Shown here one piece after another: positions 1-10,948 of a stretch of DNA of 64,000 nucleotides. The notes beneath the pieces are model-generated. The model did no database searches, was not told where the DNA came from, and was given only the letters and a program-made list of their open reading frames with translations. Source of the stretch: Magicicada septendecula (Eukaryota; Arthropoda; Insecta; Hemiptera; Cicadidae). The DNA lies in NCBI GenBank assembly GCA_034769895.1, contig CM068369.1, positions 422,703,479 to 422,767,478 of the forward strand, written 5' to 3'. The translations under genes were made by a program, and so were the position numbers. Numbering within the stretch: position 1 is the first letter of the stretch; each line of letters opens with the position of its first letter.

Positions 1-1789
1 TCCTCAACCGATATGTTCCCCCTGTCATGCATACTGGGGGCAATACATATACTTATTAATACCTCCTAACAAAATTTATTTTCAATTTCAAAAATTTCGT
101 TTCAAATAAAATCAAATTGTTATATTACCATTTCTTTCTCAAAAATCAAAATAAAAATCTTTTGCATCAACCAATCAACTCTATTAATTTTCTGCACTAC
201 AACAATCACAAAAAAATTGAACCTCTTATTAAAACATGAATACTGTTTAATACTCTATATTCTAAACAATATAACTCAATAAAACACTAGTAATGCACAT
301 AAACAATAATACACTTGAAATTCAAACATCACCTATATGGCAGGCATAAAATCTAAAATTTTTTTTTTAATTTAAATTTATCAAAATATTAATTTTTATC
401 AATTTTGGAAAAATTTAAAATTATTTAAATCACTTAAACGACAAAATTTGCATCAAGCAATTGCCAAAAACTGGTCTAGTTTATAACATCGACCATCACC
501 TGATCTCTCTGGGTCAAGTCAACGACCTTGACATACATACACAGAACTACACCATAAAGTACATAGAACATCTCCAAAAAATTTTTTTTATCTTTAAACA
601 CAATAAAACATAATAAAATAAGACATTTAAAATTAACATATTATTATTACAATTAACAATAAAACTGACATTTAAATTAATCAAAATTACACATTTTATA
701 GCTTTACATTATTCTCAACTTCTATTAAAATTTGTCACTTGTTTCAATTAATTTTTTCATTTTAACTATGATTTACTTTCTTTAACATTCTCAATCTCCA
801 TTAGTTTGGGTGACTTAATTATTCAGAACAACTTGATTTACAAGTTGGCATGTATACATACTCTTAATCCCCTTCTGACTCTAACATCACTAACAGCTTT
901 AATTAACATGACGCCCCTTCTCTATCAAAACATCTATCAAACATTCTCTAAACCCACTTACTACTCAACTCATATCGCATCATTCTACCCTTATATAAAA
1001 AAAATACTCTCTACCCCTTTGTACTCAGGATGTGTGTTCCCCTCCCAAAGCTCACTCCCTTATCTGGTCCCTGGACTCTCCCTAGGCAACCCTTTCTGGT
1101 GCTAATCGGTCCCTTCCCGTCCCAACACCTTTCGTTGCGGACTCCTTTTCACACCACCCCCTTACAAAATTCCCATCAACTAATTTACCCTTCCAAAACA
1201 TCACTTTCAACTATAAAATATCTCCATTTACTTATTACATTAATATATATCAATCAATACCCTACATATTTTCCCCCTAGCTACTGTGTCTCTATTACCT
1301 CTCAAATTCTACATTACATTAACTCACAACAATATTATTCTCTCTAGTACCCCTTTTATCTCAACATGGACTGATCTAAATGTCCTAACTCAATAATAAT
1401 CACCCAAAATCAACTTTACCACCTTTTACAAACCATTTAAAATTCTTAACTATCTCAAATTATTTCCATCATTTAAAATAAAATCTTTAACCACATTGAA
1501 ATCATTATATTCAAATATTTAGTTACTTGGGAAATTTGCAGATTATTTATAAGTGACATATTACACATCTAACTCCAGCCATCAGCTGATGTTCTAGGTC
1601 GGGTGAATGACCTTTGTTCAAAAAGGCTACACCAAATTATATAACGAAAAATACATAACACATTTTTATAATTCTTACACTCTAACATAACAAGATTAAT
1701 GACCCACTAAAACATGATAACCACAATATAATAAACATCTACTGTATCCATTTTCTCAAATCAAAACAAAATTATTTAGTCCGCTTAGT
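1..1789 (-). other. AT-rich 3' internal region, unit A (no gene)
   Basis: No credible coding region. Two diverged copies of an ~85-bp segment (484-572 and 1565-1650) each hold an inverted repeat of GGTC-type half-sites six bases apart (511-528 and 1596-1613). A C-run block at 1039-1161 gives ten G-runs on the element's sense strand. A CCCCC/GGGGG hairpin lies at 17-39. The same region recurs in the other units at about 6311-8098, 12621-14408, 18932-20721, 25288-27080 and 31647-33439. In unit G it is split at 39218/58850. Confidence 0.55.
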
Positions 1790-2440
1790 AGCAAGTCGCC
1801 ATTATTAAGTTACAACAAAATTTTTTAATTCGTTGCTCCCCTGAGCAACCTCCTTAACCACACACACTATTGTTTTCTGATGGTGGACTGTTGCGTCCAT
1901 TTGCATCCACAAGGACGGCATTGGTGGAGGAATTTAACATTTCCTTGTCCTTGCTTCTGCGTTACATTTTAAAATTAAGTAGATACATCATATCTATTGT
2001 TATATATTAATAAGCCCTTAAGGCGGGTCTACCACCTGGTTTACTGTTCCCACGCGAACAGAGTGGCAGCCGCTGTTCCATAGTTCCGGGGATTTCCCCT
2101 AAAGTCACCCCCCATTAATTTCAAATTTATACCAATTTCAAGCCAGCTATGGTCAAATTTACAATTGTTGGCCATAGCTGACCGCTGTCCAAAACTACGA
2201 TTAGTGCTGGTAAGGCAGTAATCGCCCAAAAAGGCGTGGAAATCAACTCTAAATTCAGGCATGTTCTCTTCGTCATTATGATACACGGCACGGCAACACA
2301 TCAGCATATGATACAAAATTATATAAAAGTTGTGCCGTGTATTTTACGCCAGTTTGGCCTCCGATGGAGGTAACACTCTCTGTTACCCCCAACACTTACC
2401 GCTATCTACAGTGGCACATGCCACCACTGCAATAGCATAC
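1790..2440 (-). other. GC-richer hairpin-cluster block, unit A
   Basis: This block stands out from AT-rich surroundings and holds a series of inverted repeats: GTTGCTC/GAGCAAC with a 4-base loop (1832-1849); AAGGAC/GTCCTT around AGGAA/TTCCT (1911-1952); an 11-bp arm pair 2281-2291/2332-2342 extended by AAC/GTT; CCTCC/GGAGG (2358-2370); GGTAACA/TGTTACC with a 5-base loop (2369-2387); and CAGTGGCA/TGCC-ACTG with a bulge (2409-2429). A minus-strand GCG/GTAAGT donor-like site lies at 2396-2404. Two short minus-strand frames (2041-2316, 2402-2662) cross the block, but I see no family in them. In RNA this could be an export, packaging or processing structure, which is inference. Confidence 0.5.
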
Positions 2441-2662
2441 TACTAACCAAATTAACCCTTCTACAGTTTCAGTCTCTACATTCCATAAATACATCACTTC
2501 TATTAACACCACACAACCCCCCAAAATGACCCACATATCTTGTATGATAACATAACATAACATAATATACAAATCGACATTAACCTTGATCATTAGCATT
2601 GTTACATTCACATTAAACCAACAATTCTCTTTTATATAATTTATACAGAAACTTATAAACAT

Positions 2663-3391
2663 TATAACTTGAAATTTTTATTAACTCTCTAATATATCAT
2701 CATTGCATTATTTATCACTTACTACAATTGAATTTCTCAAAAATTCCAAATTTATTATTAACATTTATTTTATCTCATATTTCAGTTATTACTACCTTTT
2801 GACTATGATTTCTATTTAGTACAATTATCTCAAAATTAGTTTCATCATTGAGTTAAAATCTTTTCAACACCTGTAAACATTTTACTCTATATAACTTGTA
2901 TTATAAAATTTATACTCACAGTACATCATTCAAAACATATGATTCCACAACTAAATACATCCTACATTTATTCGTTTATTAATTATTATCAAATTTAAAC
3001 TTCATAAATAATTTAAATTCATTATAAAATTCAATTATATAATATTGTAAATCAATCAAAAAGATAATTAAACATCTCAAATTACCTTACTTAGATCAAT
3101 TATTGAAAACACAACATTTTTAATTACATTACTTCCAAAACAATTTATCATTCATTAATTACCACTGTCGTAATCACTTATTTAATCTGTCAAAATATTA
3201 TTATTAAACAATTTCTACTACATACACACATTGTTTACATAACATCTTACAATACACACAATTAATTTCACTATCAATTATTTACAAATTATTCGTCATT
3301 ATTGTTCAGTTTTCCACACTTCATTTTCTAAGTCAGCAAGGTCAGAACCATAAATCAAAATATTTAAAATATCCATTTATTAAGTTTATGT
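2663..3391 (-). other. AT-rich spacer between hairpin block and small ORF (no gene seen)
   Basis: About 730 bp of AT-rich sequence with stops in all frames and no motif I can name. Equivalent spacers lie at about 8972-9700, 15282-16010, 21595-22323, 27954-28682, 34313-35041 and 60259-60990. Confidence 0.5.
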
Positions 3392-3613
3392 TCAGCCTCC
3401 ATCATCGAATAATAATCTAATATATTTATAATATAAATCGTTCTTGTCCACACTCAATTTATTAAATTTAATATAATAATTCTCTAATACTTCAAGTTGT
3501 TCCAATATCATCAAATCATAAAACCTGTCAATATCATTAGAAGTCTTTTCACCGTCTGTATTTTTTGTTATTCCCCTGTCATTTGTATCATTATATTCGT
3601 TTACTATACTCAT
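3392..3613 (-). CDS. 73-codon ORF in frame after the gag UGA, unit A
   Basis: The ORF begins with ATG immediately after the gag-like stop (UGA-AUG, no gap) and is in the same frame. It could be made by stop readthrough as a C-terminal extension, or by reinitiation. The protein is acidic and mostly helical (DIDRFYDLMILEQLEVLENYYIKFNKL), with no recognised family. It ends LLFDDGG. About 950 bp of AT-rich DNA without a coding signal follows. Confidence 0.4.
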   Translation of the reverse strand: MSIVNEYNDTNDRGITKNTDGEKTSNDIDRFYDLMILEQLEVLENYYIKFNKLSVDKNDLYYKYIRLLFDDGG

Positions 3614-4639
3614 TCAGGCATCAGGTAAGTTATTATTATTTATACAAGTATCATCAAAATAATTCTCAATCTCTATTTTATAAGGTAAGTATTTTATATC
3701 ATTTATCTTCACCACTTCTAACCTCTCTTTCAATTCATTATACTTTCTCTTTAATTTATATAATTCTATCTCCCTCTCTACATACAACTCTCTATCTAAA
3801 TCTCTCTCACCAAAACACCATCTCACACTTTTGACACCATCCCACACAGAGGGTACTAACTCATAAAAACTCGGGGAACAACTCAAAGACCTCATGTCTT
3901 CCAATAACAAGGGACTCTTACCCTTCAACAACAACATTTGTGAACACCTTGGTTCACCATAAATATGGGGAAAATTTACCCTCTGCCCTACATACTCATC
4001 TAATCTCTCTTGCCACTCTTTCTCTAATTCATGAACACTAATTACTACTCCGTTACAACCCATTACTCTCTCACTCTCACTCACTATCTCACTAACTATT
4101 TTCAACGTATCACTCTCTGATACCACATTCTTAATTATATTATCATTTTCAACATCATTTTTATCACTTGTTACTTTTTTATTATCATTATTATTATTAC
4201 TTTTAATATTTTCCCCTACTGACTCTACCACTTTCTCAATATCTCGTTTCAATTCGTTACACTTACTCTCATACTGATTTTTTACTTCATTAATATCAAA
4301 TTTAAGTTCGTTAAACTGTCTATTCTGTTCCTCAAATTTAGCGTCAAATTTATTATTTTGTATGTCAAATTTAATATTTTGTTCATTCATATCCTTCGAT
4401 ATCGTTATTAACATATTCATCACATCATTATTAAATTGACTGTTACATTTTGTTGAAGTCGGGGTTAATTGCACACCTGAGTCTTCAGTCACATTGCTTT
4501 GATCTGTTACATTTAATTCTACTGTTTTATCTTGACTCACACTTGGAGTTGAATGTACCTCAAAACTACTCATAATGTTTGATTCATCAAAATTGTCAAC
4601 ACTAGTTATTTCATTCATATCGTTTTCATTTCCTGCCAT
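3614..4639 (-). CDS. Gag-like coiled-coil protein, unit A (341 aa)
   Basis: Chosen start: ATG at 4639 in a strong context (A at -3, G at +4). The frame is open two codons further upstream, but only from a TTG. The N-terminal ~65 residues are acidic and rich in S, T and N. Residues ~75-145 form a charged coiled coil with repeats of the FDAKFEEQNRQF type. An N/K/D-rich linker follows (~145-190). The C-terminal part (~205-320) is more globular, with the motifs HELEKEWQERLDEYVG and GEPRCSQMLLLKGKSPLL, and ends in a second short helix. Position just after the primer site, and the coiled-coil layout common in insect retroelement Gags, support a Gag-like role. No CCHC knuckle and no recognisable complete capsid fold are visible. 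Variants private to this copy include K-S-V-R-W-C-F near the C-terminus. The frame ends at a UGA followed directly by an in-frame ATG. Confidence 0.6.
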   Translation of the reverse strand: MAGNENDMNEITSVDNFDESNIMSSFEVHSTPSVSQDKTVELNVTDQSNVTEDSGVQLTPTSTKCNSQFNNDVMNMLITISKDMNEQNIKFDIQNNKFDAKFEEQNRQFNELKFDINEVKNQYESKCNELKRDIEKVVESVGENIKSNNNNDNKKVTSDKNDVENDNIIKNVVSESDTLKIVSEIVSESERVMGCNGVVISVHELEKEWQERLDEYVGQRVNFPHIYGEPRCSQMLLLKGKSPLLLEDMRSLSCSPSFYELVPSVWDGVKSVRWCFGERDLDRELYVEREIELYKLKRKYNELKERLEVVKINDIKYLPYKIEIENYFDDTCINNNNLPDA

Positions 4640-4838
4640 TTTCAAATTGTAAATTTACTGATTTTTGTTTCACTACTCTTTAATTTACATCTACAACATC
4701 TTATATTTGATCTAACCTTAATTTATTGTTTTATGTACTTTACATAATTTTTTACGTACCGTTACTTAACCTTTCAACCATACTTGCATTTTGTTTGTAG
4801 GTGTGGTCTTTATATTTTCATTTCAATTTATAAAAACT

Positions 4839-4856
4839 GTCCCTGTTCGGGTGCCA
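4839..4856 (-). other. Primer-binding site, unit A (tRNA-Lys(UUU)-like)
   Basis: The minus strand reads TGGCACCCGAACAGGGAC, starting 2 nt after the LTR end. It differs at one of 18 bases from the complement of the tRNA-Lys(UUU) 3' end as known from retroviruses. It sits ~200 bp before the gag ATG. Confidence 0.85.
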
Positions 4857-4858
4857 TT

Positions 4859-6069
4859 TGTGATCTTATTTATTTATTAATACATTTAAATCACAAAATT
4901 ATTTCATAAATTATTCCACTTACCTTGTATTGGCCAGAGTTACATCACACGAACGTGGAAATGCAAGTGAGGTTTCAAGGTTATTTGAATAACTTACGCT
5001 ACTCACATTTATGAAGAGAAACAATTAAAATTTTATTATATTCTTCAAACTGTTAACATTTTATTTACTTCTTTTAAATTTTACTCAAAGTTCGTTTTGT
5101 TAAGAAATCATTTCTGCTGATTTAAACTTCTTTATCTAAACATCATTTACTATTAATTTCTCTTTTTATTTAAAACATAAACACTACCTTGAATCATTTT
5201 ACACAAAATATATTGATTAATACATGAATCTAACTAACTTATTTTCTCTATAGACGTCCCAGTTTGCTGCACACACAACTCTCATTAACATCAATTTACC
5301 CCCCATTAATTTATTCTAGAGATCTCATTAGAAAAATAATTTAGATTTTATACGGTTACATATTCTGGTGACCTCTGCCCCGACCACGTGGCGCGTCTCA
5401 CACCAAGTCCTCCTTGCTGGTTCCAAACGGTTTATTATTTCATGCTTCCTTCTTCTTCATTCACAACTACACTCCCGATTTATGTTACAACATCGTTCTG
5501 CTACTGATAGCTATTTTAATTAATATTTAAAATTTATTGAGGCTCCACGTTTGGTGGGTTACCTGGCCAGGATAGCGTCGGTGAGGGACTGCGAGGAGTA
5601 TCTGCTAAGTACCCCACTACTTAGGTTTTTGGACAAGACGGAAAGCAATGCCTTATGCGTTAAAGCCTTAGTCATTGTTCAGGTAACACGTGCAACTCCC
5701 GTGTGTTGGACGTTGACGAAATCTGGTGTCCACTGGTTTCGTCACACAGGTAGGCGGGATTTCGTCAAGACTTCCGCCATCTCCCGAGCACGTTGTTGAA
5801 TCAAATTCACACCAAGCAATTTTGTGTGACTTTTGTTTAGCGTCGGTTATGCGCTCCGCTGATGTTTGTGCGTCTGTGCGCATTAAACAGTATTACAGTT
5901 CTGAGAATTAAGACGTGGTGGGCAACACGACACATTCCATTGTACAGCTACACCATACTGTCCCTTTGTTTGAACAACGCTTTTATTCAACACGTGGCTG
6001 GCCACACTGATGAAATGAATTAACAAATTTTTAATAAAATAAAAACCTCTCCCTTGTAGCCCTGTTACA
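4859..6069 (-). repeat. LTR A of array element
   Basis: The 1211-bp LTR is bounded on the minus strand by TGT and ACA. Reading on the minus strand, three CACGTG E-boxes (5991-5996, 5687-5692, 5385-5390) lie upstream of a TATAAA box (5347-5352). An AATAAA (5310-5315) follows 31 bp later. This implies U3 of about 6069-5320, a very short R, and U5 of about 5290-4859. A consensus splice donor AAG/GTAAGT (minus strand, 4918-4926) lies in U5. The element assignment rests on borders, primer site and repetition. The promoter parts are inferred from motifs only. Confidence 0.88.
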
Positions 6070-6119
6070 ATACCCCCCCCAATGAGAGATCTTCTGCCGA
6101 AACAGAAGAAATCTCATTG
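6070..6119 (-). other. Polypurine G-tract and 17-bp hairpin at the 3' LTR edge, unit A/B junction
   Basis: In sense (minus) orientation a hairpin with 17-base arms and two mismatches (6080-6096/6103-6119, loop TTTCGG) is followed directly by a G-run. Then come TAT and the LTR's TGTAAC. The G-run next to the LTR is the candidate plus-strand primer (polypurine tract). Confidence 0.65.
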
Positions 6120-8098
6120 CTAAACCCCTAAGAGGATCGGTGAGGATATGGTGCCAACAACCCCCCATTAGTTCTTATACATCATGGGTAAACTACCCCC
6201 CTGGCTCGGCGACTATGGCTGCACGCACGACAGACACGCACCACAGCGCACCTAACCTTCTAACATGCTAGCCCCCAAACTCCATATCCCTGGCCTTATT
6301 CCATGCCAGATCCTCAACCGATATGTTCCCCCTGTCATGCATACTGGGGGCAATACATATACTTATTAATACCTCCTAACACAATTTATTTTCAATTTCA
6401 AAAATTTTGTTTCAATTAAAATCAAATTGTTATATTACCATTTCTTTCTCAAAAATCAAAATAAAAATCTTTTGCATCAACCAATCAACTCTATTAATTT
6501 TCTGCAGTACAACAATCACAAAAAATTGAACCTCTTATTAAAACATGAATACTGTTTAATACTCTATATTCTAAACAATATAACTCAATAAAACACTAGT
6601 AATGCACATAAACAATAATACACTTGAAATTCAAACATCACCTATATGGCAGGCATAAAATCAAAAATTTTTTTTTTAATTTAAATTTATCAAAATATTA
6701 ATTTTTATCAATTTTGGAAAAATTTAAAATTATTTAAATCACTTAAAATACAAAATTTGCATCAAGCAATTGCCAAAAACTGGTCTAGTTTATAACATCG
6801 ACCATCACCTGATCTCTCTGGGTCAAGTCAACGACCTTGACATACATACACAGAACTACACCATAAGTACATAGAACATCTCCAAAAAAATTTTTTTATC
6901 TTTAAACACAATAAAACATAATAAAATAAGACATTTAAAATTAACATATTATTATTACAATTAACAATAAAACTGACATTTAAATTAATCAAAATTACAC
7001 ATTTTATAGCTTTACATTATTCTCAACTGCTATTAAAATTTGTCACTTGTTTCAATTAATTTTTTCATTTTAACTATGATTTACTTTCTTTAACATTCTC
7101 AATCTCCATTAGTTTGGGTGACTTAATTATTCAGAACAACTTGATTTACAAGTTGGCATGTATACATACTCTTAATCCCCTTCTGACTCTAACATCACTA
7201 ACAGCTTTAATTAACATGACGCCCCTTCTCTATCAAAATATCTATCAAACATTCTCTAAACCCACTTACTACTCAACTCATATCGCATCATTCTACCCTT
7301 ATATAAAAAAATACTCTCTACCCCTTTGTACTCAGGATGTGTGTTCCCCTCCCAAAGCTCACTCCCTTATCTGGTCCCTGGACTCTCCCTAGGCAACCCT
7401 TTCTGGTGCTAATCGGTCCCTTCCCGTCCCAACACCTTTCGTTGCGGACTCCTTTTCACACCACCCCCCTTACAAAATTCCCATCAACTAATTTACCCTT
7501 CCAAAACATCACTTTCAACTACAAAATATCTCCATTTACTTATTACATTAATATATATCAATCAATACTCTACATATTTTCCCCCTAGCTACTGTGTCTC
7601 TATTACCTCTCAAATTCTACATTACATTAACTCACAACAATATTATTCTCTCTAGTACCCCTTTTATCTCAACATGGACTGATCTAAATGTCCTAACTCA
7701 ATAATAATCACCCAAAATCAACTTTACCACCTTTTACAAACCATTTAAAATTCTTAACTATCTCAAATTATTTCCATCATTTAAATTAAAATCTTTAACC
7801 ACATTGAAATCATTATATTCAAATATTTAGTTACTTGGGAAATTTGCAGATTATTTATAAGTGACATATTACACATCTAACTCCAGCCATCAGCTGATGT
7901 TCTAGGTCGGGTGAATGACCTTTGTTCAAAAAGGCTACACCAAATTATATAACGAAAAATACATAACACATTTTTATAATTCTTACACTCTAACATAACA
8001 AGATTAATGACCCACTAAAACATGATAACCACAATATAATAAACATCTACTGTATCCATTTTCTCAAATCAAAACAAAATTATTTAGTCCGCTTAGTA

Positions 8099-8749
8099 GC
8101 AAGTCGCCATTATTAAGTTACAACAAAATTTTTTAATTCGTTGCTCCCCTGAGCAACCTCCTTAACCACACACACTATTGTTTTCTGATGGTGGACTGTT
8201 GCGTCCATTTGCATCCACAAGGACGGCATTGGTGGAGGAATTTAACATTTCCTTGTCCTTGCTTCTGCGTTACATTTTAAAATTAAGTAGATATCATCAT
8301 ATCTATTGTTATATATTAATAAGCCCTTAAGGCGGGTCTACCACCTGGTTTACTGTTCCCACGCGAACAGAGTGGCAGCCGCTGTTCCATAGTTCCGGGG
8401 ATTTCCCCTAAAGTCACCCCCCATTAATTTCAAATTTATACCAATTTCAAGCCAGCTATGGTCAAATTTACAATTGTTGGCCATAGCTGACCGCTGTCCA
8501 AAACTACGATTAGTGCTGGTAAGGCAGTAATCGCCCAAAAAGGCGGGGAAATCAACTCTAAATTCAGGCATGTTCTCTTCGTCATTATGATACACGGCAC
8601 GGCAACACATCAGCATATGATACAAAATTATATAAAAGTTGTGCCGTGTATTTTACGCCAGTTTGGCCTCCGATGGAGGTAACACTCTCTGTTACCCCCA
8701 ACACTTACCGCTATCTACAGTGGCACATGCCACCACTGCAATAGCATAC
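8099..8749 (-). other. Hairpin-cluster block, unit B
   Basis: Same inverted repeats as in unit A, with all stems preserved. Confidence 0.5.
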
Positions 8750-9700
8750 TACTAACCAAATTAACCCTTCTACAGTTTCAGTCTCTACATTCCGTAAATA
8801 CATCACTTCTATTAACACCACACAACCCCCCAAAATGACCCACATATCTTGTATGATAACATAACATAACATAATAAACAAATCGACATTAACCTTGATC
8901 ATTAGCATTGTTACATTCACATTAAACCAACAATTCTCTTTTAAATAATTTATACAGAAACTTATAAACATTATAACTTGAAATTTTTATTAACTCTCTA
9001 ATATATCATCATTGCATTATTTATCACTTACTACAATTGAATTTCTCAAAAATTCCAAATTTATTATTAACATTTATTTTATCTCATATTTCAGTTATTA
9101 CTACCTTTTGACTATGATTTCTATTTAGTACAATTATCTCAAAATTAGTTTCATCATTGAGTTAAAATCTTTTCAACACCTGTAAACATTTTACTCTATA
9201 TAACTTGTATTATAAAATTTATACTCACAGTACATCATTCAAAACATATGATTCCACAACTAAATACATCCTACATTTATTCGTTTATTAATTATTATCA
9301 AATTTAAACTTCATAAATAATTTAAATTCATTATAAAATTCAATTATATAATATTGTAAATCAATCAAAAAGATAATTAAACATCTCAAATTACCTTACT
9401 TAGATCAATTATTGAAAACACAACATTTTTAATTACATTACTTCCGAAACAATTTATCATTCATTAATTACCACTGTCGTAATCACTTATTTAATCTGTC
9501 AAAATATTACTATTAAACAATTTCTACTACATACACACATTGTTTACATAACATCTTACAATACACACAATTAATTTCACTATCAATTATTTACAAATTA
9601 TTCGTCATTATTGTTCAGTTTTCCACACTTCATTTTCTAAGTCAGCAAGGTCAGAACCATAAATCAAAATATTTAAAATGTCCATTTATTAAGTTTATGT

Positions 9701-9922
9701 TCAGCCTCCATCATCGAATAATAATCTAATATATTTATAATATAAATCGTTCTTGTCCACACTCAATTTATTAAATTTAATATAATTTTTCTCTAATACT
9801 TCAAGTTGTTCCAATATCATCAAATCATAAAACCTGTCAATATCATTAGAAGTCTTTTCACCGTCTGTATTTTTTGTTATTCCCCTGTCATTTGTATCAT
9901 TATATTCGTTTACTATACTCAT
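9701..9922 (-). CDS. 73-codon ORF after gag UGA, unit B
   Basis: Same placement as in unit A. LEKNYIK replaces LENYYIK. Confidence 0.4.
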   Translation of the reverse strand: MSIVNEYNDTNDRGITKNTDGEKTSNDIDRFYDLMILEQLEVLEKNYIKFNKLSVDKNDLYYKYIRLLFDDGG

Positions 9923-10948
9923 TCAGGCATCAGGTAAGTTATTATTATTTATACAAGTATCATCAAAATAATTCTCAATCTCTATTTTATAAGGTAAGTA
10001 TTTTATATCATTTATCTTCACCACTTCTAACCTCTCTTTCAATTCATTATACTTTCTCTTTAATTTATATAATTCTATCTCCCTATCTACACACAACTCT
10101 CTATCTAAATCTCTCTCACCATAACACCATCTCACACTTTCGACACCATCCCACACAGAGGGTACTAACTCATAAAAACTCGGGGAACAACTCAAAGACC
10201 TCATGTCTTCCAATAACAAGGGACTCTTACCCTTCAACAACAACATTTGTGAACACCTTGGTTCACCATAAATATGGGGAAAATTTACCCTCTGCCCTAC
10301 ATACTCATCTAATCTCTCTTGCCACTCTTTCTCTAATTCATGAACACTAATTACTACTCCGTTACAACCCATTACTCTCTCACTCTCACTCACTATCTCA
10401 CTAACTATTTTCAACGTATCACTCTCTGATACCACATTCTTAATTATATTATCATTTTCAACATCATTTTTATCACTTGTTACTTTTTTATTATCATTAT
10501 TATTATTGCTTTTAATCTTTTCCCCTACTGACTCTACCACTTTCTCAATATCTCGTTTCAATTCGTTACACTTACTCTCATACTGATTTTTTACTTCATT
10601 AATATCAAATTTAAGTTCGTTAAACTGTCTATTCTGTTCCTCAAATTTAGCGTCAAATTTATTATTTTGTATGTCAAATTTAATATTTTGTTCATTCATA
10701 TCCTTCGATATCGTTATTAACATATTCATCACATCATTATTAAATTGACTGTTACATTTTGTTGAAGTCGGGGTTAATTGCACACCTGAGTCTTCAGTCA
10801 CATTGCTTTGATCTGTTACATTTAATTCTACTGTTTTATCTTGACTCACACTTGGAGTTGAATGTACCTCAAAACTACTCATAATGTTTGATTCATCAAA
10901 ATTGTCAACACTAGTTATTTCATTCATATCGTTTTCATTTCCTGCCAT
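9923..10948 (-). CDS. Gag-like protein, unit B (341 aa)
   Basis: The frame is intact. It differs from unit A at a handful of residues (KIKS for NIKS, ESVRWCY for KSVRWCF, CVDR for YVER). It appears identical in protein sequence to unit C. Confidence 0.6.
   Translation of the reverse strand: MAGNENDMNEITSVDNFDESNIMSSFEVHSTPSVSQDKTVELNVTDQSNVTEDSGVQLTPTSTKCNSQFNNDVMNMLITISKDMNEQNIKFDIQNNKFDAKFEEQNRQFNELKFDINEVKNQYESKCNELKRDIEKVVESVGEKIKSNNNNDNKKVTSDKNDVENDNIIKNVVSESDTLKIVSEIVSESERVMGCNGVVISVHELEKEWQERLDEYVGQRVNFPHIYGEPRCSQMLLLKGKSPLLLEDMRSLSCSPSFYELVPSVWDGVESVRWCYGERDLDRELCVDREIELYKLKRKYNELKERLEVVKINDIKYLPYKIEIENYFDDTCINNNNLPDA

Noticed and set aside
806..1347. Plus-strand frames of ~100 codons repeated in each unit
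   Set aside because: They run opposite to the element, begin at non-ATG or internal codons, and reflect a C-rich, stop-poor strand. Indels in the A-run at ~1000 and in the C-run change their ends between units.
2041..2662. Possible env-like small frames of 91 and 86 codons
   Set aside because: Both are short with no family match, one is merely hydrophobic, and their sequence is dominated by the hairpin arms. They are described as a structured block instead.
5551..5799. 82-codon plus-strand frame in the LTR
   Set aside because: It is interrupted by stops in LTRs D and E, has no ATG start, and lies antisense in U3. It is not maintained as a gene.
5668..5883. 71-codon minus-strand frame in U3
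   Set aside because: It lies upstream of the TATA box and would not be in the main transcript 5' end. No family is recognised, and openness in young copies is not evidence of coding.
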